From Pycnococcus provasolii (taxonomy: Eukaryota; Chlorophyta; Pseudoscourfieldiophyceae; Pseudoscourfieldiales; Pycnococcaceae), in contig OW568862.1 in assembly GCA_938743325.2 (NCBI GenBank), positions 659,501-723,500 on the forward strand: a DNA stretch of 64,000 nt, read 5' to 3'. The translations under genes were made by a program, and so were the position numbers. Of this stretch, positions 40,952 to 51,143 are shown in pieces. Positions within the stretch are counted from its first letter, which is position 1. Every line of letters begins with the position of its first letter. The notes under the pieces were generated by a model that did not search any database, was not told the DNA's origin, and saw only the letters and a program-made list of their open reading frames with translations.

Positions 40952-43022
40952 AAACCAATGGCGGTGGCGGTGGTGGCGAAACCAACGGCGGTGGCGGTGG
41001 TGGCGACGGCGCCGGTGGCGACGGCGGCGGCGGTGGCGGAGGCAGAGGTGGCGGTGGCGGAGGTGGAGGCGATGGCGGAAGCGGTGGCGGAGGTGGAGGT
41101 GGTGAAGGAGGCGGCGGCGGCGGAGGTGGGGGGTCCAACAGCACGATTCGAACTTGACCGGAATCGGCTCCGGGGTAGCCATCATAAAAAGGGGATCCAA
41201 TCGCGACTAGCAAGCCATCCCCAGAAAGGGATATGTCAGATCCAGACTCGTCGTTGGCTGCTTCACCGTCCAAGTCAATTCCATGCTGATCCCACGTCGA
41301 GCCACTCCAGTCGTAGACGCGAACATGCCCAGACTCGCCTCCGCGACCGTCGTTTCTAGTAGCTCCAATCGCGACTCGCAGTCCGCTCGACGAAAGAGAT
41401 ACCGTGATACCGAAACTATCACCCGCTGCCTCAGCGTCGATGTCGGCGCCAACCTGATTCCACGTCGTGCCGTCCCAATCAAAGACGCGTACGTGGCCGG
41501 CATTGGTACCTACACCGTCATTTTGGTAAGCGCCGACCGCGACACGAGACCCGTCTCCCGAAAGAGACACTGACCTGCCAGACTTATCTTCCGCTGCCTC
41601 GCCGTCGATGTCGGCGCCAACCTGATTCCACGTCGTGCCGTCCCAATCCAAGACGCGTACGTGGCCGGCATTTGACCCACCACCGTCATTATTAAACCCT
41701 CCAACGGCGACGCGTGATCCGTCTGAGTCCAAAGACACCGCAACACCATAGTTATCGTTCGCCGCCTCGCCGTCAAGGTCATTGCCGAGCTGATTCCATG
41801 ATGCGCCGCCATACTCGTACACGCGCACGTGACCAGCCTCGGCGCCTCCGTCGTCATTTTTGTAAGCACCAATCGCGATGCGCGCTCCGTTCGCCGAGAG
41901 AGACAATGCAAAGCCAGACAAGTCTTGTGACGCTTCGCCGTCGATATCGTTGCCGATCTGATTCCACGTCGAGCCGTCCCAGTCGAAAACGCGTGCATGA
42001 CCAGTGTTAGCACCGGCGGCACCGTCATTAGAGGAAGCACCAGCTGCGAGTCGCGTTCCATCAGCCGACAGTGACACGCTTGTACCAAATAGATCATTTG
42101 ATGACTCTCCGTCGATGTCACTGCCGAGCTGCGTGAATATCAGATTAGTGGCGTCATACTCAAACACCTGCACACGGCCGGCGGCTGTCCCCACACTGGC
42201 GCTCCTTGTTGCGCCAACAGCAACACGACTTCCGTCCGAAGAGAGCGACACCGCAGACCCAAACTGGTCTCCAGCCGCCTCGCCGGTTGTGATGTACGTT
42301 AGCTGCACGCCCTCTATCCACTTATCTTTTTTGAAGAAAATTACCGCCGCATAATATGCGTTCGAAGACGCGGTGTCAGACTTCAGCTGCGCGCCATTGT
42401 GCATCAGCCTGACAGTTCCCGCTTCGTCCACGTACACCTCAAATCTATCTCCTGCGTTGTAGGCGCCAAGATCTACGGTATATGAGTTGCACCCAGGGAA
42501 GCCCTTGCACGCTATTCCGCTCTGCATTATGCCGACGGAATACTCGAAGTTGACTCCAGCTGCCACGGAGGTTTTGAGTCCCACTTTCGCATAATATCCT
42601 GACGACATAGCGTTGGATATCACGCTGATTCCTCTCACCTTGTAGGGCGACGTTGCCAGGTTGTCGTTGTAGGAATTGCCTGCGAAGGTCCACGGCCCGA
42701 CGTTGCTCTTTGATAGCCTACCTGTCGCTGGGTCGCAAACCTGGTTGGCGTGCAGAACGAGCTGCGTGCATGCGTGTACCGTCGTGTTGAAAACTAGCGG
42801 TCCAACACCTGCAAAAACACGTACGATCCACCACAGGAGGGAAACTTGGCGGTGAGCACTTGGCCGGTACTTGCTTCGCCTATGATCTCCGTCGCCCCAG
42901 AAGCGCCGTGCGCCAAGTGTCCGAAACGCCTTCTTTTCCGGCGACGAGCCTCCTCCTGCTGGCGGTGCCCACGAGGTGCTCCTCCAAAGCGCCAGCGGAG
43001 GAGGCCGCAGGAGGAGGAGCAT
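37623..43022 (-). CDS. Chimeric surface protein: FG-GAP repeats, Pro-rich wall domain, multi-TM
   Basis: About 1800 residues if the ATG at 43022 is used; the frame is open to 43301, and an ATG at 43244 is an alternative. In order (numbered from 43022): an N-terminal lectin-like region (about 95-240) with paired Cys; seven repeats of about 55 residues with the pattern GDxFGxxVSLSxDGxRVAVG and WNQxGxDIDGEA (about 245-620), like FG-GAP/integrin-type propeller blades; a Pro-rich tract of PPPSPPPP type (about 625-800) as in pherophorins; a beta-sandwich-like domain (about 805-960) with a Cys pair; a second Pro-rich tract; then about six membrane spans (about 1240-1570) and a cytoplasmic tail. It could be a wall-linked receptor or channel-like sensor. 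The exact N-terminus may involve an intron. Confidence 0.65.
39885..41135 (-). repeat. Low-complexity Pro-rich coding tracts
   Basis: Two blocks (about 40600-41135 and 39885-40140) of ccN repeats on the minus strand encode nearly pure Pro with spaced Ser. On the plus strand they read as ggtggc/ggcggt. Such tracts slip easily, and their length should be viewed with caution. Confidence 0.85.
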
Positions 43023-44216
43023 ACCAAACACGTGGCAGAAGAAGAAACGTATAGGAATCAAGAAGCGCGAACCAGAAAACCTTCTTATGGGTATTCTTGC
43101 AAGATGGCCAAACCAACAACGCCGCATCGATATCGATGTCGACACACGCGTTGGTGATGGTTGGGATTGGGGCCCAACCAACGCCAACCCAACCAACCCA
43201 ACCATCGGCATCGGCGGGATCCTCCGACATGGGCATGATGGCATGATGGCGTCACCGACAAAATGTCTCTCTCTCTCTCTGGTGAAGTACGGCCCTTGCA
43301 AGATATACCAAATAGGCGTTTTTTGTCACAGCAAATCCAGTCAGGTCAGGTGGAAGGGAAGGCCGGAAGGGAGGCACCGCACCGCACCGCACCGCACCGC
43401 ACCGCACCGCACCGCACCGCACGCGGAATCACAAAAAAGAAACAGCTTTAAAAAAAAAAAGCAGAGCTCCCAGTGAGAATAAATGAGCCGGAACAGTTTC
43501 TTCACCTTAGATAAAGAAGAGTCTTACTTTACAGGAAGGGAGCACGTGAGCTCACACTCACTAGTGGGGGTGCTCCGGCAGACTTGCGTGATGATGATGG
43601 TGAATGGTGAATGTGGACTGATCTCGCGCATCTATCAGTAGTATCGCGGTGTGGTTGATGGTGATGGACCTGGTGGATGATGGTATGTACATACTTTTCA
43701 CATCATACTTCCATCACTTGCATCATGCCATCATCACTTTATTGTCGTCCTTTACAACTGACTCCTGAAATCACGTCGCCGCCTTGTCCGTGGCCACGTC
43801 CATACTCCACAGTTCCTTCGGCACAATACCTTTAGCCCAAGGGTGTACGCCACGTCGTCACGCCCTAGTCCCTGGGACCCCCCCCCCCCCCTTTCTCTCA
43901 GGGTGGTCACGCAAACTTCGTCCCCCGCCTTCCCCGACCTCTTTAAACTCTGAACCAGATACCTATATACGCCCTCGCAATCACCGCAGGCACGTGGCTG
44001 CTCGTGACGCCCGTCGTGCACTTTTTCGTCGCGCCGAACGTCCCATTTCTCGTAGACATGGCGAAACAGGCGAACGGGCCGTCACGCGTCTGGGCCATAA
44101 CGAGCTTGATTGGTACGCCGACGTCTACAGTAGTAGAACAGAAAGAATCTTCATCATTACTATTCGCATTATTACAAGGTCGTCGTCGTCGTCGCCGTCG
44201 TGCGAGAACACCTCGC
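43023..44216. other. Intergenic region with simple repeats
   Basis: No convincing gene. It holds a ctctctctct tract (43266-43281), about nine accgc pentamers (43376-43421), repeated gatggtgaatg motifs near 43600, and a C-run (43870-43882). The part nearest 43023 may include the true 5' end of the surface protein gene. Confidence 0.5.
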
Positions 44217-45848
44217 TTAGTGCGCGTACTTTGCCTCGAGGAGCTTGCACTCGTAAAGGTAGGCGGCGTGGTCCCAGCCAAGATCCCTGTGCATGCCTCG
44301 CAGCGCAACACCCATGAATGAATCTCTGTGATCCCAGAAGGAGTAAAGCGCCTGACCCAGCGCCCACTGAAATTTATCCACCTCGGCGCGCTCGAAGGTC
44401 CAACCCGTACCTTCGTTTTCGCCGTCATAGTGCAGAACCGTGTCACGAAGGCCACCTACGGCGTGCACCACGGGCACTGTCCCATAATGCATGGCATAAA
44501 GCTGATTGAGCCCGCACGGCTCGTATCGCGACGGCATGAGGAGTATGTCGCAGCTGGCGGTTATCCTGTGCGCCATCTGGTCGGAGTATCCGATCCAGGC
44601 GCGCACCTTGTCGCGGTTGCGGCACTCCATGTCGTACAAGCGATCCTGCAAGTCCTGCCGCCCGGATCCGAGGAAAACGATCTGTATGTCGCGGCTCATT
44701 AGGTATTCCTCTGAGTCCAAGATTAGATCCAATCCCTTCTGCTCGTCGAGCCTGCCAATGAAGCCGAGTACGGGCACCTCGTGGCGTTCGGGAAGGCCGA
44801 GTTGGCGCTGCAGCGCCGCCTTGCACGCCTGCTTGCCAGTCCACAGTCCTTCGAGATTGGTACCATACGTTTGGTAGCCATCCGACTGAAGGTGCGTATC
44901 GTGCTCCGGGCTCCACGTGTCGAAGTCCATGCCATTGACGATGCCGCTAATCTTCATCGGGTCGTTACGGATCGTCGGTGCGAGCCCCCAGCCGCCTTCG
45001 TCTGTGCTGATCTCCCACGCGTACCCGGGACTCACCGCAATCACCTTGGTGGCGTACTCAATACCCGCCTTGAGAATGTTCATGCCTTGACCCTCCATCG
45101 GGTCGTCGAGATGGAAGGCGCCCGTGTGGTGGTCGGGCAGGCCGAGGCGCCACACGTCGTCCCAGTGGCTGCGTCCCTGGTGGGAGATGTTGTGAACAAC
45201 GAGCACCGAGCGCGCGAATCCGAGGTGGAAGTGCTCCTTGTAGAAGGCTTGCAGGTACACAGGCAGCAGAGCGGTGTGCCAGTCGTTGGCAACGTACACC
45301 AAGCTCTCCGTTCCATACGGGAAGCCGCCGCAGGGCACGTGCCATATCGCCTCGATGGCCGCCTGGCTGAGCAGCGCACCGCGCCACGCGACGTCCATAA
45401 CGCTACCACCGTATATGTTCTCGGCATTCTCGATGAAGCACGGGTGGTTGACGAAGACGAGGTCGACGCCGTCGCGGTGGTGGTGGAAGTACTGGATGTC
45501 AACGCCCGTGCCGCATACGTCGAGGTGAACACCCCCACACGGCTCGCCGAGCTCGTCGTAGTGGTGGTACATCGGGCTGACGGTCATGACGCGGTGTCCT
45601 CTTTGCACGAGCGCTTTGGGCAAGGATTGCATGACATCGCCAAGTCCTCCCTTTTTCGCGAATGGCGCACACTCGAATCCGGTCAACACGACGTTAAGTC
45701 GTTCCTCAATGTAAGTACAAGAAGTCGCAACCTGCCGAGCCTGCCTCACCCCACAGGGGGGACGCGCACGATGAGAGCGAGGAGATTGCGAAGTAGATGT
45801 AGAGCCCCGACGAGCCAAGGTGGCGTATTGCGGTGCACGCAACATCAT
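44217..45848 (-). CDS. Starch synthase (GT5), chloroplast-targeted
   Basis: A 543-residue enzyme that elongates alpha-1,4-glucan from ADP-glucose. The N-terminal 50 residues are Arg/Ser/Ala-rich, as in chloroplast transit peptides. The ADP-glucose site is KKGGLGDVMQSLP (about residue 66), a variant of the usual K-T-G-G-L. The C-terminal signature EPCGLNQLYAMHYGTVPVV lies at about 441 and is followed by GGLRDTV. The whole GT5 catalytic region is present (VFVNHP, NDWHTALLPVYL, HNISHQGR, GFIGRLDEQKGLDLI). The size and lack of an N-terminal extension fit a granule-bound or SSI/II-type synthase, and I cannot separate these. The ATG at 45848 follows an in-frame TTG. Confidence 0.9.
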   Translation of the reverse strand: MMLRAPQYATLARRGSTSTSQSPRSHRARPPCGVRQARQVATSCTYIEERLNVVLTGFECAPFAKKGGLGDVMQSLPKALVQRGHRVMTVSPMYHHYDELGEPCGGVHLDVCGTGVDIQYFHHHRDGVDLVFVNHPCFIENAENIYGGSVMDVAWRGALLSQAAIEAIWHVPCGGFPYGTESLVYVANDWHTALLPVYLQAFYKEHFHLGFARSVLVVHNISHQGRSHWDDVWRLGLPDHHTGAFHLDDPMEGQGMNILKAGIEYATKVIAVSPGYAWEISTDEGGWGLAPTIRNDPMKISGIVNGMDFDTWSPEHDTHLQSDGYQTYGTNLEGLWTGKQACKAALQRQLGLPERHEVPVLGFIGRLDEQKGLDLILDSEEYLMSRDIQIVFLGSGRQDLQDRLYDMECRNRDKVRAWIGYSDQMAHRITASCDILLMPSRYEPCGLNQLYAMHYGTVPVVHAVGGLRDTVLHYDGENEGTGWTFERAEVDKFQWALGQALYSFWDHRDSFMGVALRGMHRDLGWDHAAYLYECKLLEAKYAH

Positions 45849-46912
45849 CTTCAAAAAAGAAGGTATGGTATGTGAAAAACGAATAATAAAGACAGATAGA
45901 CTAGGGAGGGAGATAGGATAGATACGTATTTTAGAGTCTCCGCCCGGGCCCCGAGGGAGATATGTGAGGCTGACTGGACTTGACTGAACTTTTTTTAGAC
46001 TAACCGTTTTCTCATCCGGGAAGGGAGTTTCTCGGTCTCGTGGTCTCGGGGGGACCCGTCAAATAAATCTTCCCCGGCCCCACCAGAGGGGGAAAAAAGA
46101 AAACGGGATGGGATGGGTTTTTTTTTGATTGAGCCTCTTCTTCCAGCAACGGCTCTTTCGCCGGTTCTCGCCCTCGGGACTTCTTTCGGCCTTTCGGGGG
46201 GTACCTTTTTCGGGGTTCGGGGTTAGGAGTTCGGAGTTCGGGGTTCATTTAGGGGTTCGGGGTTCGGGGTTCGGGGTTAGGGGTTCGGGGTTCGGGGTTC
46301 ATTTAGGGGTTCATTTAGGGGTTAGGGGTTAGGGGTTAGGGGTTAGGGGTTCAGTTCGGGGTTCAGTTCGGGGTTAGGGGTTAGGGGTTAGGGGTTAGGG
46401 GTTCATTTTAGGGGTTCGGGGTTCGGGGTTAGGTCCTGGTTAGGTCCTGGTAGGTCCTGGTAGGTCCTGGTTAGGTCTGCCAAGGTGGGCTGCCAAGGTG
46501 GGCTGCCAACCAACCCTGCTAAATAAAGGTAGTTCAAACAGGTATTTCAAACGCCCTTTTCCAGATTTGAGGGAACGGAACGGTCAGCCTGTCCCCTAAT
46601 AAGAACTATGGATTTGAGTAGAGGGTTTGACAGATCAAATCCAAAAAAAAACGTGAAAAAACGTCTTGACTTACCCGTACTGTACATACTACTGTAAATA
46701 CCAATCCCTCATTTTCAAATCCTTGTTTTAAATTCTCCATGGTCCATTTCAAAATAATACGCGGTGGGTGAGCCGTGAGCCGTACAAGTCTCCTGTATGG
46801 AACCTGCTTCGCCTGCTTCGCATCATCCATCTGCTTCACACCATCATGCTCCCTCCTCCTCCTTGTTCATCGTCGTCGTCATTCTCAACTTCGACTCCAC
46901 TCCACAACAACG
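45849..46912. other. Intergenic region with a telomere-like array
   Basis: No gene is seen. About 46200-46435 is a degenerate array of ggggttcggggttaggggtt units (TTAGGGG and TTCGGGG types) with interruptions of the ggttcatttagg kind. It is followed by three or four ggtaggtcctggt repeats (46432-46467). The array reads G-rich on the plus strand, opposite to the ccctaa arrays elsewhere. Confidence 0.75.
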
Positions 46913-48001
46913 ATGATGATGATGACGACGATGATGACCATGTCAGGATCGTCGGCGGTGCTTTCTTCTCTTCTTCTTTCCTTCATCGTCTGCGTTGCTT
47001 TGCATGGGCATGGGCACTTGAGTGCGTCGGCATTCCTCACTGGTGGCGCCCCCCCCACCTCCTCCTCCGATGCTTCAACCATCATGGCGCAGATCACAAG
47101 TCTCTCTTCCGTGAAGGAGTTTTTCAATAAGCCGGGACCGTATGGAGTCAAGCACTACAGTGACGCCAACTCCGCGGTGATTGAGCCTGTCTCCGCCGAC
47201 ATACAGAAACCATTCCCGACGGTCGTCATGTCGAAAGGCAACGGGGCACTTTGCGGAACAAGCGTCATCAACGCATACAACTCGATTCTCACACACCTCG
47301 CAACACACGGAGTGGCTTCAGTCACACCCTGCAGCGTCACGTACGTCAATCCCGCCGGACTGAAATCAACAATCAAGCGAATCACAACCTCCGGGTTTGC
47401 CAATCCGGAAAAGATTGGCGTCGCAGCGCACTCACTTGGTGGAAACTCCGCACTTGGCCTATTTCCTGACGAGCTCAACATCAAGGCACTCGCGCTGCTT
47501 TCGGGAGTCACATGCATTCTTAACATCCCTCACTGCAACCCATCGGGAGTCAACGTTCCATTCTTTATGGTTCAGCCGAGTCTTGATCAGAACAGTGACG
47601 TCTATGGCCCGGCAAAAAGTGCGAAACTCTACGCACCTTTCGCAGGCGAGCACAACGCAGCCATCTACAACAATCTACCCAAAGGATACCTCGCCGCCTT
47701 CTTCTCACTGTTCCTGGACGCACTGCCGTCAAACGAAACGGTAATTCGCGAAATGACTGCCGAGCTTCTCTTTGGCGACGATCCGGCGAGCTTCAAGAAT
47801 GATTTCCTGGGCGCACGTATCGCGTTCCCAGACGCGAGTGCTGTCGTATCCGAAGCTTCTCCTGATGTGAGCGTGTTCTCCATTGACAATGACGACGACG
47901 CGAATAGCACCAACTTAGTTTTGGCAGCACGAGCTTATCTCGCTGCTAACCCAGGAAGTGAGGGGGACAGCAAGCCTTCCTCCTTTTTATTCGCGGGATG
48001 A
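46913..48001 (+). CDS. Secreted alpha/beta hydrolase
   Basis: A 362-residue protein. From the ATG at 46913 it starts with several Met/Thr and then a hydrophobic signal (SAVLSSLLLSFIVCVALHG). The nucleophile elbow is GVAAHSLGGNSAL (Ser at about 174), and VVMSKGNGALCG (about 105) may form the oxyanion side. A later GEHNA His (about 247) could be catalytic, but the acid residue is not evident. The overall pattern recalls chlorophyllase- or PET-hydrolase/cutinase-like esterases. The natural substrate is not known. The C-terminal 90 residues have no match that I recognise. A start further upstream would need a GTG. Confidence 0.65.
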   Translation: MMMMTTMMTMSGSSAVLSSLLLSFIVCVALHGHGHLSASAFLTGGAPPTSSSDASTIMAQITSLSSVKEFFNKPGPYGVKHYSDANSAVIEPVSADIQKPFPTVVMSKGNGALCGTSVINAYNSILTHLATHGVASVTPCSVTYVNPAGLKSTIKRITTSGFANPEKIGVAAHSLGGNSALGLFPDELNIKALALLSGVTCILNIPHCNPSGVNVPFFMVQPSLDQNSDVYGPAKSAKLYAPFAGEHNAAIYNNLPKGYLAAFFSLFLDALPSNETVIREMTAELLFGDDPASFKNDFLGARIAFPDASAVVSEASPDVSVFSIDNDDDANSTNLVLAARAYLAANPGSEGDSKPSSFLFAG

Positions 48002-48141
48002 GAGCCTATCATCAACAACATACAGTATGTGTACTTACGTTGCGAGTAGTGAATTCAGGCGGCACAGATGAGATCAAGCAATTCTTTTTTAATAAAAAAT
48101 AAATCATACAAGATACAAACATACATACTGTACATCGTCTG

Positions 48142-50643
48142 TCACCACCCGTCGTCACCCCACAGACTATTCAAAACACTACCACCACCACTAGGAGCAG
48201 CAAAAAGCGCCTCACCCGTTCCTAGACGTCTCTGTGGAACATGAGCAAGTGCCTGCAGACTCTCATCGCACAATTCTCGAACCTTCGATGCTTCCACAGC
48301 GCGCCAGTTACTCGCAAGGTGCGAAGCGCTTGTCGCCTTTGGAATCACAGCTACGCCAATGTGAAACACAGACCATCGAAGGCAAACTTCGGCCAAACCG
48401 CACTTGGAAATGTTGCTCGCTTCCACAACAAATTCGGAGGACATCAATGGCGTCTCGTCGCGACGGCCGAGCATGCGCGCGGAATCGGGTGAACCCAGCG
48501 GCATCGATGCAATCACGACGGCGCCCAGATCGCGCGCCGTCGCAATGGCACGCTCGTTCCTCCAACCTGGGTGGATTTCCATCTGCACTGCTGAAATGGG
48601 CGCGGTGGCGGCTGACGCAAGCGCGCGCAGCCTGCACGACGAGAAATTAGCAACGCCAATCGCGCGCACACGACCCGTCAGCACGAGGCGTTCCATCGCA
48701 CGCCACGCTTCGAGCGTCTTTGGTGACAACGCATCAACACCGCCGCCGCCGTCGTCGATGTCTGGCCAGTGCATCAGGTAAAGATCCAGATATCCGCAAC
48801 GCAGATCCGAAAGCGAGCGCTCGGCGGAGGCGAGAACGTCATCGAATGCATGACACGCATTTGGCAGCTTGGTCGTCACGAAAAGGTCGTGGCGCACGAC
48901 ACTTCCTGCGGCTATCGCGGACGCAATCGCCTCGCCCACCGCCGCCTCGTTGCGGTACGCTGGCGCACAGTCGACGTGCCGGTATCCAATTCCCAGGGCG
49001 GTGGTCACTGCCACTCGCGCCGCGGCGCCACTAAGCTTCCACGTGCCAACTCCGAGTGTAGGCACGCAGCCGATGGACCCACGGCCGGCTGGAAGGCGCG
49101 ACGCCGCAGGGGCACGTTGTACCTGGCTTGGAATGCCAAGCGCCGCCACCAGCTCCGCGGCAGCTCGACGGCCGTACAAGACTCGAAATGACGACGGAAG
49201 CACCGCGAGGTCTGAAGCTGCCGCGCGTGCTCGCGTCGCCGCGCGCGATGCGGCGAGAGGCGGCTTGTTGCCGTACGCGTCGCCCGCAGGATGCTCACCC
49301 TCTGGCACGGCACCGTGCCAAAAAGCGTTTATCGCAGCGCTGAATCCACGCGCCGCGACACGGTGGTACCACAGAGCGGGAAGCCAGAGCGCTTCGCCTG
49401 GAGAGAGGTTGCAGTCGAGACGTTCGGCGGCAGCCATCGCATAGCGCGGATGCTCGCTCACGTTCCATTCGTCAGGCTCCTCGATACGCGACGAAGTTCC
49501 CTCAGGCGACATATCCTCGTCGCACTCGGGCGGCCACAGTGCGACGCACTTCTGCCCCGCCAGCTGCACAAGCAGATTGTCCATGGTGTCGAAATGTGCC
49601 CACAGTCTCGCCTCGCCTCCACCACGCGCACCCGAGAGACGAAGCACCGTGCTGTGCAGCTGCTCGCGCGGGCGTACGTCTGGTATTGTTATATCCGCGG
49701 CAAGCGACGGGAAGAGCGCGTAAACGTCGCTGGGCGTTTTGCCTTTCCCGACGGACCGGACGTAGTACCGTTCATTTTCGTCGAGGATCGGCTCGTACGC
49801 TTCGTCGTTGGTGGCTGCACACCTTTCTATTGCCTCCGCAAGCGGCATGTCGACGAACGCGAAGTTTCTTTTTGTATTTGGCGCGCGGTGTCCCGCGAGG
49901 TCCACGACGCGGTTCGGGCACACGTGAACTCGCACCACACTGTCTTGTGTGTTATTGATCTTCTGTAGGATGGCCGCAGGTTGAAAATCTTCTTTCATTT
50001 GTACTGCATTTGTGAGTATGACAGGTTTTCTGTGCGATACGACATTCTCGTAGAACCACTCGCTGGAAGGATTATGAGGACACGGTATGCGTGGAATGAC
50101 ATCGAACGAAGAGCTGTCAACAGCACGTGAGGCATGTGAGGAAGGAGGCATGGCACTGTTGGATTTCTGCGTCGTTGGTTTCTTCTCCTTTTTCTGTTGA
50201 CGACCAGGCGGACTAAAAGGCTGCAGGCGTATGATCTTGATATCCAGTACCATAGACGAGTCCAGTGTAGGTGATGACGAGGATGACTGAGAAAGGGTAC
50301 GCTTGATGGACGCCAACGATGCCTCATTCTCAAGCTCAGGCGTCACCAAAGGGAACGCCATGGCCAAGGACGCTTCATCAGGCTTGTTATCCGCTGACGT
50401 CTCAGAATTTACCTCACCACACGTTGACATCACCACACGTGCAGGTCTATATTTTAAGGACAGCAGATTTGCAGATTTCAGGTACGACTTGACATCCTGG
50501 GCGTGTGGTAAAGCTGCTAAAGCACATGGGACACGAACGAAGGTTAAGTCACTAACTAAGTTCGATTCTTCTTCTTCCTCGTCCTGAGAGACACACGTCA
50601 TGCTAGACGGTGAAGGATCCACCATCATAAGGTGAGCAGGCAT
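48142..50643 (-). CDS. JmjC (cupin-8) and aldo/keto reductase fusion protein
   Basis: An 833-residue two-domain protein. Residues about 185-450 form a JmjC/cupin-8 hydroxylase. It has WFYENVVSHRKPVILTNA at the start, the iron ligands in RLWAHFDTMDNLLVQLAGQK (His and Asp, about 348-351) and a distal His in LPALWYHRVAA (about 425). It is most like TYW5-type tRNA wybutosine hydroxylases. Residues about 525-820 are an aldo/keto reductase with the catalytic tetrad Asp and Tyr in GYRHVDCAPAYRNE, Lys in VTTKLPN and His in YLMHWPD; the NADPH region has GVAVIPKATSASHLASN. The N-terminal 180 residues are low complexity. The join is in one uninterrupted frame. The combination suggests coupled oxidation and reduction steps on one substrate. 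Confidence 0.8.
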   Translation of the reverse strand: MPAHLMMVDPSPSSMTCVSQDEEEEESNLVSDLTFVRVPCALAALPHAQDVKSYLKSANLLSLKYRPARVVMSTCGEVNSETSADNKPDEASLAMAFPLVTPELENEASLASIKRTLSQSSSSSPTLDSSMVLDIKIIRLQPFSPPGRQQKKEKKPTTQKSNSAMPPSSHASRAVDSSSFDVIPRIPCPHNPSSEWFYENVVSHRKPVILTNAVQMKEDFQPAAILQKINNTQDSVVRVHVCPNRVVDLAGHRAPNTKRNFAFVDMPLAEAIERCAATNDEAYEPILDENERYYVRSVGKGKTPSDVYALFPSLAADITIPDVRPREQLHSTVLRLSGARGGGEARLWAHFDTMDNLLVQLAGQKCVALWPPECDEDMSPEGTSSRIEEPDEWNVSEHPRYAMAAAERLDCNLSPGEALWLPALWYHRVAARGFSAAINAFWHGAVPEGEHPAGDAYGNKPPLAASRAATRARAAASDLAVLPSSFRVLYGRRAAAELVAALGIPSQVQRAPAASRLPAGRGSIGCVPTLGVGTWKLSGAAARVAVTTALGIGYRHVDCAPAYRNEAAVGEAIASAIAAGSVVRHDLFVTTKLPNACHAFDDVLASAERSLSDLRCGYLDLYLMHWPDIDDGGGGVDALSPKTLEAWRAMERLVLTGRVRAIGVANFSSCRLRALASAATAPISAVQMEIHPGWRNERAIATARDLGAVVIASMPLGSPDSARMLGRRDETPLMSSEFVVEASNISKCGLAEVCLRWSVFHIGVAVIPKATSASHLASNWRAVEASKVRELCDESLQALAHVPQRRLGTGEALFAAPSGGGSVLNSLWGDDGW

Positions 50644-50882
50644 AGACTAAGATGAAGACACCAAGCAGCCAAGACACCACACAGTATCTAAGGTACTTCT
50701 TCAATATGACCTTTTGACCTTTTGACCTTTTGACGACACCACACCGACGACACGCCACACCGATGCCACACCACACCGACGCCACACCGATGCCGACGCC
50801 GAACGCCCGACGAACGACGACGACGCCGTTATCTCCAAATGAAGAAATGGGAAAAAAATCAAAAAACAGAAATATCTCCGCG
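50644..50882. other. Intergenic region with short repeats
   Basis: Contains three gaccttttga repeats (50706-50733) and a run of ccacaccgacg-type repeats (about 50738-50800). No gene. Confidence 0.5.
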
Positions 50883-50992
50883 TAAACCCGAGGACCCAAA
50901 CAATTCTGCCAAAAGGTCAAATGACGTGGTTACAACCCAAAATTAAATCCTGAATGGCCCCCAGCAACCCATAGTCAGGGCGGGCGGGTGGG

Positions 50993-51143
50993 AAAGGTTG
51001 CGCGAACAGCGCAACCAGCAGCAGGAATGGTGGTCCGAGGGAGACCACCTTAAACCCTAGCAGCCGAGCCACCCCGCGGCTCGGCACCTCAGAGGGGGCC
51101 CTCTACCGTTTACCCCGACTAAACCTTTCGGTAGAATCGTACA
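50993..51143 (-). repeat. Split direct repeat A2 of the retroelement
   Basis: A 151-bp sequence matching 53905-54055 with no difference seen by eye. It contains three small inverted repeats, for example ggttgcgc with gcgcaacc. Confidence 0.9.

Noticed and set aside
43376-43421. accgc pentamer array considered as a CRISPR-like array
   Set aside because: It is a plain microsatellite with no spacers.
43784-44317. A 177-codon plus-strand frame before the starch synthase gene
   Set aside because: It is Arg/Ser/Pro-rich with no domain and partly antisense to the synthase C-terminus.
44781-45875. A 364-codon plus-strand frame across the starch synthase gene
   Set aside because: It is Val/Arg/His-rich antisense of a clear GT5 gene.
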